NCBI RefSeq assembly: GCF_000204055.1
Contig: NW_006768790.1
Coordinates: 451,534 to 515,533 of the forward strand
Direction of reading: 5' to 3'
Length of the DNA: 64,000 bases
Source: Melampsora larici-populina 98AG31
Lineage: Eukaryota; Basidiomycota; Pucciniomycetes; Pucciniales; Melampsoraceae
Positions 57,757 through 64,000 of the stretch are shown one piece after another (positions within the stretch are counted from its first letter, which is position 1; each line of letters begins with the position of its first letter). The position numbers and the translations under genes were made by a program. A model generated the notes under the pieces. That model searched no databases. It had not been told where the DNA came from and saw nothing but the letters and a program-made list of their open reading frames with translations.

Positions 57757-58822
57757 TCATTCTGCAACGCCTCTCTCGTCAATCACTCTCAAGAATCTCT
57801 CAGTAGTTTCTATCTCTTCTTTAGTGTAGGACTTCAGGTACCTCAGGTAAGTCAGCGACTTCCATCTCCCTTGTTTTGCTATTGTCTTCATTGGAGTTCC
57901 TAGGTTGTAACAAATTGATGCTCCTCCTACTCTGAAAGAGTGTCCTGACCAAGTTCCTATGCCTGCTCCTCCCCAGCTCTCTTTGAGTAACTTTACAAAT
58001 CTCCCTTTTGTCAATGGTCGAATTCCATTTAGACTTTCCCAAGCAAATAAAAGGTTGTCTCAATCAGCTGTTGTGTTGGCTTGCATTGTTCTTTCTAGCG
58101 CCGCTACTGGGTCTAGAACGTTGAATTGTTCTTGCAGTCGGATAGTTTGGATTTCACTACGATCGGCTGTTTTGGCTTTCCTCAACTTCAACTCCGCTAA
58201 TCTGGACCCGTTCTTTTTGCCAAATTCTACATGTCACCTCAGCAATGCGCCGTCCCTTGGTTTTTCTCAAAGGAGTTCCCCAAGCCTTGCCATCCCCCAG
58301 AAGGCGATGATAGCAATGTCTGCTGCGAGTTCATGTTCTCATGATCTCCCGTGTGCATAACGTAAGCGTTTGGAAAGTTGTCTGATCATAATCGGTTGCT
58401 TCTTTGTTACCAAGGCCGCTTCTTCTTTGTTTCTTTCTCTGTCTACGTTTGGTCAAGTCGTGTGTTTGACAATGTGCCAGGCTCAAATGCCGTCTAGGTA
58501 CTTCTTTATAGTCACCGCTGACACTTCTCTCTTTGGGCCGTTCTCTTTTTCTGATTTTGATTGTCCTGCCCATGCAATAAAATCATAGATATCTTTGTCT
58601 GTGATTGGTACGTCTTCATCAAAACCTTCTGAGGTTTTTTTCTTTGAACTCTATAAATTTTGACATTCCACTTGAATATCCCTTCAGTGTTGTTGCGGCC
58701 CATCCACTCAAGGCTACATGATGTCCTGTCTGCAATTTTGATTTAATCTTAGCTACTTTGAAATGTTTTGGAAGTGCCGGTGGCATTATTGCAATGATGG
58801 ATTCTGATTTAGAGTGACTCTC
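57757..58822 (-). pseudogene. Tyrosine recombinase of DIRS-like element, broken
   Basis: It would integrate the circular DNA copy of the retroelement. The N-terminal core-binding part reads LSGWAATTLKGYSSGMSKFI (about 58720-58650). The catalytic part has box I FWGMARLGELL (Arg present), then GHSFRVGGAS (HxxR) and GRWKSLTYLRYLKSY with the candidate nucleophile Tyr. In-frame TGA codons occur at 58269-58267, 58236-58234 and 58062-58060, plus a frame break near 58620. At all three TGA sites Arg is plausible. All residues of the R-HxxR-Y set appear retained, so decay is mainly by nonsense change. Confidence 0.7.
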
Positions 58823-58825
58823 TGC

Positions 58826-59281
58826 TCATTCCTGGACAATGAACTTTTCTAGGTCCGCAGGTATCTTTACTTGCACTAGGTCTCTGACTCGTTTCGAAGA
58901 GTCGTACCCTCGTGACAGCCGATTGGCGGTATTGTCCTCAGATCTCACTTGTTTCTGGTTGATCCTACAGTTGAGTCTGAATGTTTCATCCTGTATCTTT
59001 TTCCATTCTCTATTCACCCACCTATTCCTTGACTTTCCATTTCTAACCGCTCCTTCTGTTACTACGTTATCCGTCAAGACTAGGAATTCTGATCCTCTGA
59101 CTTCCATCAGTGATTCTAGCATCAGTAACCCAAGTCTTAAAGCAACTGTTTCCGATCTCCCTCCTCAAGCCATCTCTCTCTTCTAGGTCCCAACCTCTTC
59201 TTGACCGGCATCAAGACCATTTCTTGCCTATTACTATTTCTATCCCATATGACAATGAGGCATTGCCTACCCATGCCACGT
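58826..59281 (-). pseudogene. RNase H domain of DIRS-like element, broken
   Basis: The N-terminal piece NVAWVGNASLSYGIEIVIGKKW (just left of 59281) resembles the first RNase H strand with its catalytic Asp position changed to Asn (GNAS, expected GDAS). After stops and a shift, the domain continues SETVALRLGLLMLESLMEVR, EFLVLTDN, VNREWKKIQDETF and SEDNTANRLSRGYD. It would degrade RNA in the RNA-DNA hybrid. It directly follows the inserted gag fragment and runs into the recombinase region after a TGA near 58826. Confidence 0.65.
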
Positions 59282-59549
59282 TGGAACTGGTGGAAGCGCT
59301 ACTCCTGTCTGGGAAACGAAGGATGGAGTTGGCCAATGGAGATGTAGTTGAGAATGGTTGCCTCATAGTCCTCAACGATTTGACACAAATGGAGAAGTCC
59401 CTACCTGAATTGTCACCAGTGTTGACGACGTACATGCAAACATTCAAGGCATACGTGCCGTTGACGGTCTTCAAACGTGATTTCTTGAGACAAGACGCCA
59501 AAGGGTGGAGCACGAAAGAAGCCCCAACGACTTCAAAGATCCTAGAGGG
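59282..59549 (+). mobile_element. 268-bp inverted copy of the element's own gag inserted in RT/RNase H
   Basis: This stretch is the reverse complement of 62741-63008, same length, one mismatch by eye (G in place of A at about 59427, a synonymous change). On the plus strand it encodes ELVEALLLSGKRRMELANGD through EAPTTSKILEG, identical to the gag protein. On the minus strand it breaks the RT-RNase H frame; without the 268 bp the frame passes directly from RRLIPRPGIR to VAWVGNAS. There is no evident target duplication. Confidence 0.9.
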
Positions 59550-60633
59550 TTCTTATTCCTGGTCTCGGGATCAGGCGTCTCGGTTCGGCAGTCGTGAGCA
59601 CTTTGGTCCAGGTGTCAAGGTCCTCAAATATCTCCTCTGGAATATCTCTCAAGGCAAGATGGTTCACCCATTCAGCAAGCCAATGGTAGATGGCCATACA
59701 GTGGCACTTTAGTTGTGGATATACCAAGGTCAGGTGACTAAGCCGACCAACCATTTTCTCTGCCGCTTTCCGCAAAGCTCTTTTCTGACTTCTGAATGTC
59801 TTGATTTGTTCAAGCCGCTCCAGTCGTTTTTCCTGCGGGACTTGCACCGTTTTATTGAGGCCATCCCATAAGAAATCAAGGTATTCCTGTTTGTAGCTGA
59901 ACTCTTTCCACTTCTTTGAGTTTGTCACGACGCCTAGCTCTTCACTCAGCTTTACTACATCTTGCATTGAGTTCTGTTGGATCCGTCTGCCAGATTCATA
60001 AATAGGGTATCATCTACCCAACGAAATGCCTTTGAGAAACCCATTTGACTTGTTATGATATGCTTCCAAGCATCTGCCACCTGCCCAAACACTGCGCATC
60101 CGGCCACCCCACCAAACATTATCCTAGTATCGACGTAGACTCCACCATCAAAACCTAGGACCATCAAGTAAGGCCATTGGCACATCATCGTTGGGATTTG
60201 CCTACAGGCGTGGGCCCAGTCGTATATGCCAAGAAGGACGGGTCCTGTTGAACTTAGTAAGAACAGCGCAACTTTTTCAAAGTTGTCCCATGATGTTTCA
60301 AACTTGTTTTTATGGACTCTTGCGTTGACAGATTTTATCATCAAATCATTTCTAGGGAAGGATAGATTGTTTATTGGTCTGAGAGATCCATATCCGTTGG
60401 TCACCGCTCCCAATGGGCTCCTTGAAAAGAAACCCAGCTCCCGGTATACTTCCTCCAAACATGCGTCCTTCTTCTACTTCTTTCGACATACTCTTTTCTA
60501 TCTTTTCCCGGGCGGAGAGGGCTGATGAGTGATTCGGTGGGCAAAAGAATCTATGTCCTTCTACTGGTTCTTTGGGTATTCCTTGATGGAAACCATGGGT
60601 GAAACCGGCTAATATCTTCTCGGATTCTTTCAA
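59550..60633 (-). pseudogene. Reverse transcriptase of DIRS-like element, frameshifted
   Basis: The upstream frame (60633 downward) has ILAGFTHGFHQGIP and EGRMFGGSIPG. A shift near 60440 leads to EEVYRELGFFSRSPLGAVTN, GYGSLRPINNLSFPRND, GIYDWAHACRQIP, IMFGGVAGCAVFG and the catalytic FRWVDDTLF (VDD in place of YxDD). A second shift near 59967 leads to the thumb/connection LSEELGVVTNSKKW and EYLDFLWDG. This RT type, with long spacing and a following tyrosine recombinase, is typical of DIRS/Ngaro-like elements. Confidence 0.75.
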
Positions 60634-61105
60634 GATGACTGCTCTCTCTAAATCCGGCCTCCATCAATATATATTCATCTCACATCTCACCTGTTTTGGC
60701 CCTCTCGACTCTCTAGCCGTAATTCTCAGTGGGTATTTGTCTAGGCTTTCTCTCTTCTCTTTCTCATGATCTCAACGTCTCAGTGGGGACAATGGTACAA
60801 GGCACCATCTTGGTTTTGGCGCATTTGTGGCCGGGCTGTCTCTCATAGGATTGTGAGGTACTTCATCTCCACTGCAACAAACAGGTACAAAAACAGGGCA
60901 AGTGTTTACTCAGGTCAGGTCAAGGTACAATCTCATCCCCTTGTAACATGGGTACATCTCTCTGAATTTCAGGGCACATGGTTGTAATTTCCGGTTTATT
61001 GCGTAGGATGTCTATTTTCACACTCACTAGCTACGCTTATTGTCTTGATTGTACTTTTTGTACTTCTCAAACTTCCTCGCATGGTAGCCTTTTTCCGGGC
61101 TCCTG
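60634..61105 (-). other. Spacer of the DIRS-like element between gag and RT
   Basis: On the minus strand the gag-type frame entering from the right continues for about 30 codons (basic, ending ENRHPTQ and a TAA near 61000). The rest is non-coding or too decayed to read. Confidence 0.4.
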
Positions 61106-62128
61106 GGTGAGCCCTGAGTACTAAACCAGCGTACCAATGGGCGACAAATACAATAAAAAACCTTAAAAACAACAATTACAACTCAAGGCTCAGTTTCAAG
61201 AGTCAAGTTACGTATGATTTGGCATATGTAACATGTGCAAAACTTACATCAAAGAGTGTGTACGTACACAACTTTGATGTGAACCAAAGCTACATATGTT
61301 TCACAGATGTAACATGTAAGTAACAAGTGAAATATACTTTAACCCAATAGTAACCGTGTTACTGTAATCAACCTAACCTTAGAACCACAAATTGTGCGCA
61401 CTTGTAGTCCAAAGATTCCCAGGGTTCAGACTATATAAACCCTGAAGATCCCACCAGTTTTTGAATCATCACATTATTATTCAACAATCATTAAAATTTG
61501 CTCACTTCATCTTCCTAGAACTTTTAAACTTTGTTTAACATCTACAAACTTTAAAAGCTTGATTCTACAAACCTTGAAACCTCAACCTTGTGTCTTGTTG
61601 ACTTTATTGTGTGCACATCAACCCTTGTTTCTGTCTGATTAGATTCCTTAATCAGTAGTTTTTGTAATAACCATACAGTGGAATTATGTATAAGGAAGTA
61701 GTCCTTGAGTGCTGCTTATATCAGATTTGGGATTCATCTGATATGAGAAACTCTTAATCTACGGGGAAATCTCTATTAGTCAGAGTGTAAAGTTCCTGGT
61801 GTTATAAAAGACTTTAACACCACCTTCTTTGACCTTTCTTTGAATAAGAAGAGGATCAATTTAGGATTGAGAACTGCGCGTCAGTTGCTCTTATTTTTAA
61901 TTATTGCAAGGACAATACTTAACCCAAAATTCCTGGGCTAAATCCTTTGTTTAAAGGTCAACTAACTGAAGTCTTTACTTGTTTATTCCAAGTAAAGCTC
62001 CTACGCCCACGTCTTTACCCGCTCAAACTTGTGGATACTAATCCCCACGAGTCTAGTAGAAGTTTGTTTAAACTTCTATCCTCTTTTTTATTCAATCTAT
62101 TAGCCCAACAGACGCTAGTAGGCTCACA
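61106..62128 (+). mobile_element. Solo LTR (1023 bp) of a Ty3-type element, TSD TCCTG
   Basis: TCCTG occurs exactly at 61101-61105 and 62129-62133. The LTR starts GGTGAGCCCTGAG, aligned with TGTCAGCCCTGAG of the full element above, and ends GGCTCACA. Shared internal blocks in the same order include ATTACAACTCAAGGCTCAGT, TTCAAGAGTCA, CTATATAAACCC (TATA-like, 61431) and AAAGGTCAACTAACTGAAGTC. It is 270 bp longer and strongly diverged, so it is a related but different family. No internal element sequence remains, as expected after LTR-LTR recombination. It splits the gag-like frame of the DIRS element, which reads on across the empty site. Confidence 0.85.
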
Positions 62129-62133
62129 TCCTG

Positions 62134-63435
62134 CCTCTCTCTCTTCAACGGTCATCCCGGAGATCATAGCCTCGCTCTTGGCTCCTGCCTCAATCGTTTC
62201 CTTGGTCCCTCGCTGCTTGCCCTTTGGCAGCCTTCTTTGCCTTGTATTCGGCCTTTGGAAGCCAGGGTTCCGTCCTCGCTGGGTTTGTGTGCAGGGATGA
62301 TGTCGAGGCCGCGTTATAGGGGGTGTTTCCTTGCGGCGCAAACGTTCTCTTGCTAAACTGGTTTTCTTTAGTTAAACCAGTTTCCGTCTGGTGCGTCCAG
62401 ATTTGTTTGGTATGCCCTCTTGCCAAAGTGTTCGCAGATCAGCTTTACTTTGTCGAGAAGAACTTGCTGCACTTTTGTGATGTTGTAGATTTTGTTGTCC
62501 GCTGTCGAGCGCATCACCCCTTGTTGCACTTGTTGGCAGTAACGCAGCGCCACCATCCAGCCAACATTTTCCCTGAGTTCCATCACCACCATCTTATGTC
62601 CTTCAAATCTCTCAGACTGTGTCTGCCATCTGGCTTTCTTAACTTATCTGATGAAGAGGGTTATGGTATCTAGCCATTGCTCGTATTGCATGGTGAGTTC
62701 CTCCGCGGGAGGTTCGCCGCCGTACACCCGTACTCCGTTTCCCTCTAGGATCTTTGAAGTCGTTGGGGCTTCTTTCGTGCTCCACCCTTTGGCGTCTTGT
62801 CTCAAGAAATCACGTTTGAAGACCGTCAACGGCACGTATGCCTTGAATGTTTGCATGTACGTTGTCAACACTGGTGACAATTCAGGTAGGGACTTCTCCA
62901 TTTGTGTCAAATCGTTGAGGACTATGAGGCAACCATTCTCAACTACATCTCCATTGGCCAACTCCATCCTTCGTTTCCCAGACAGGAGTAGCGCTTCCAC
63001 CAGTTCCACTTCTGACTTATCTATTGTGGTCCGTGTCGATTTTGGTCTGTCTGGTTGTTTGGACGGGGATGTTGGTCTTGGCCGTTTTGGTCCTCCTTGG
63101 TCCTGCCGCTCATTTCCGTTGACTGATGACTCTGTGATGTTGTCTTGGATGAGTCGGTAGGGGGTTGGGGTGGACAGCCGTGGTGGAGCCTGGACTGCTC
63201 TTGCCAGGGGAGGAGCATCTCCGGTCCTTGGTCTTTGCGCTGAGGTTTTGCTTCTCGCTGCAACTGATACCGTTCTCTCCCAAGTCATGAAAGAGTCCAT
63301 GAATTGGGCTAGGAGTGCTGCCGCGTCTGTGTTGTCTCCTCTGAGGTATAGCTCGTCAATCTGGGCTTGGATGTTGATTATCCAATCCCCATCAACCACT
63401 GTCAGTTGGAAATAAGACCGCATGTGAGTCAGCAA
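62134..63435 (-). pseudogene. gag-like gene of the DIRS-like element, broken
   Basis: The open part (63435-62647) has a possible oligomerisation helix (IQAQIDELYLRGDNTDAAAL), a Pro/Arg/Ser-rich linker (KRPRPTSPSKQPDRP), then ELVEALLLSGKRRMELANGD, LIVLNDLTQMEKSLPEL and EELTMQYEQWLDTITLF. After TAA at 62646-62644 the frame goes on (VMELRENVGWMVALRYC, VQQVLLDKVKLICEHFGKRA) and then shifts to a basic tail near 62370. It is probably the nucleocapsid-type protein. The solo LTR interrupts its 3' end, and a 268-bp piece of it was copied into the RNase H region. Confidence 0.65.
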
Positions 63436-64000
63436 CTGTCTTTCATGCTTCTTTGTGTCTTCCTTTCTAGGTCCGTTTTAACTCTTCTGCCACCCTGTTC
63501 TTCTAGCCAGGGGAAGCTATGCCCTCCAGGGACCCTATAGGTCCCAAGGCACCCGCAAACGCAGGCCACGGGATATCACCCGTCTTGAGACTGTCCTATT
63601 CGACTAGCTGGGTGAGCTGCACCTTTCTGGTGTGGGATCTGGTCTCTCCCCTCTGTGCGGTGCTTCTTCTCTTTTGTTGACTGAATCTTCTTCTGTTTTG
63701 GCCGTATAGGAGGTGTGTTTTGGAGTGTGGGGTAGAAAACGTTAGCCTTACCTGAGCTGCCGTCGCCTTGGGTCGTGAAGTCCCCTTCTCTGGACTCATC
63801 TCCGCTTTGGTGGTCCTCCTCGCCGGCTGGAGGTTTCCATGAATTGTCATTGTCATCGGATTCTGGTGCCAAGTCCCCTGCCTCTCCTCGGTTTCCGTTT
63901 GGGTTTCCTTCTCCTACTCTACCATTTCCACCTCTTTCTTCTTCTTCTCTTTTGCCTTCACCACATTGTTCTCTTCTTCTACGTCTCCGGTTAGTCCTGG
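63436..64000 (-). other. 5' region of the DIRS-like element, truncated by the window
   Basis: Minus-strand frames are Ser/Glu/Lys-rich (NDNSWKPPAGEEDHQSGDES, STKEKKHRTEGRDQ) and may be the start of gag or a disordered leader. A stop-rich gap lies at 63440-63575. The element end is not in view. Confidence 0.45.

Larger units (their letters stand above)
57563..64000 (-). mobile_element. DIRS/Ngaro-like tyrosine-recombinase retrotransposon, decayed, runs off the window
   Basis: Minus-strand order is gag-like, RT, RNase H, tyrosine recombinase, with no integrase and no methyltransferase seen. All genes carry stops or shifts. It is interrupted by a Ty3-type solo LTR (61106-62128) and by an inverted piece of its own gag (59282-59549). 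Its 5' end lies beyond 64000 and its 3' boundary is only approximate, so the split or inverted terminal repeats typical of the group cannot be checked here. Confidence 0.75.

Noticed and set aside
2570..58062. TGA codons read as recoded (selenocysteine or altered genetic code)
   Set aside because: Other genes in the window end normally at TGA, TAA and TAG stops also occur, and the sites match CGA decay in dead element copies better.
59110..59712. 200-residue plus-strand open frame that looks like a real gag-type gene
   Set aside because: Only 59282-59549 is gag-like, and it is an inverted copy of the minus-strand gag at 62741-63008. The rest is antisense of RNase H and RT.

Overview
The window looks like transposon-dense nuclear DNA of a basidiomycete, most likely a rust fungus (Pucciniales). 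It is AT-rich, coding blocks are split by short GT...AG introns, and nearly every recognisable protein belongs to a mobile-element family I associate with rusts and other basidiomycetes: Ty3/Gypsy with chromodomain, DIRS-like tyrosine-recombinase retroelement, MULE with WRKY/GCM-type zinc finger, Tnp2-type CACTA, hAT and TET/JBP dioxygenase. No housekeeping gene, rRNA, tRNA or CRISPR array was found. The lineage call rests on remembered family resemblance, not on a search.

Layout. 1-5 kb: non-coding DNA with tandem repeats and two strong hairpins, a broken TET/JBP-like 2-oxoglutarate dioxygenase (2471-3732), then a TTCACA-rich repeat field. 5.3-8.5 kb (minus): a gene with two FAR1/WRKY-GCM1-like zinc fingers, a disordered linker and an OTU protease domain, with no transposase core between them. 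10.5-13.6 kb: an acidic ORF, a foldback element with a smaller CACTA-type MITE inside it, and a decayed Tnp2-type CACTA transposase. 13.7-20.2 kb: a complete Mutator-like element with terminal inverted repeats and an exact 9-bp target duplication; its gene fuses a zinc-finger transposase to a USP-type deubiquitinase. 20.5-23.6 kb (plus): a multi-exon repeat-family gene with one internal segment duplicated in tandem. 24.4-27.3 kb (minus): a decayed Ty3/Gypsy pol. 28.9-33.6 kb: a complete DNA transposon with 44-bp TIRs and an 8-bp duplication GTCCAGCC, encoding a DDE-like transposase with P-element-like traits.

33.8-45.7 kb is a three-level nest. A CACAG-type foldback MITE carries a full Ty3/Gypsy chromovirus-type retrotransposon (34825-45495: two 753-bp LTRs with 3 differences, TSD AAATG, intact 1695-aa Gag-Pol ORF). 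That element's upstream gag region in turn carries a CACTG-type MITE (38321-39207, TSD TCA). 46-55 kb holds unrecognised, disordered or hypothetical minus-strand genes, one cut by an 862-bp CACTA MITE (48945-49806, TSD TTT). 55-57 kb is GTTGC-rich repeat plus a hAT transposase tail. 57.5-64 kb (minus) is a decayed DIRS-like retroelement (gag, RT, RNase H, tyrosine recombinase). It is interrupted by a solo LTR with TSD TCCTG and by a 268-bp inverted copy of its own gag.

Two themes cut across the window. Many in-frame stops are TGA where the context favours arginine, as expected from CpG-to-TpG change of CGA codons. Two unrelated deubiquitinase folds (OTU and USP) occur in transposon-type proteins about 7 kb apart.
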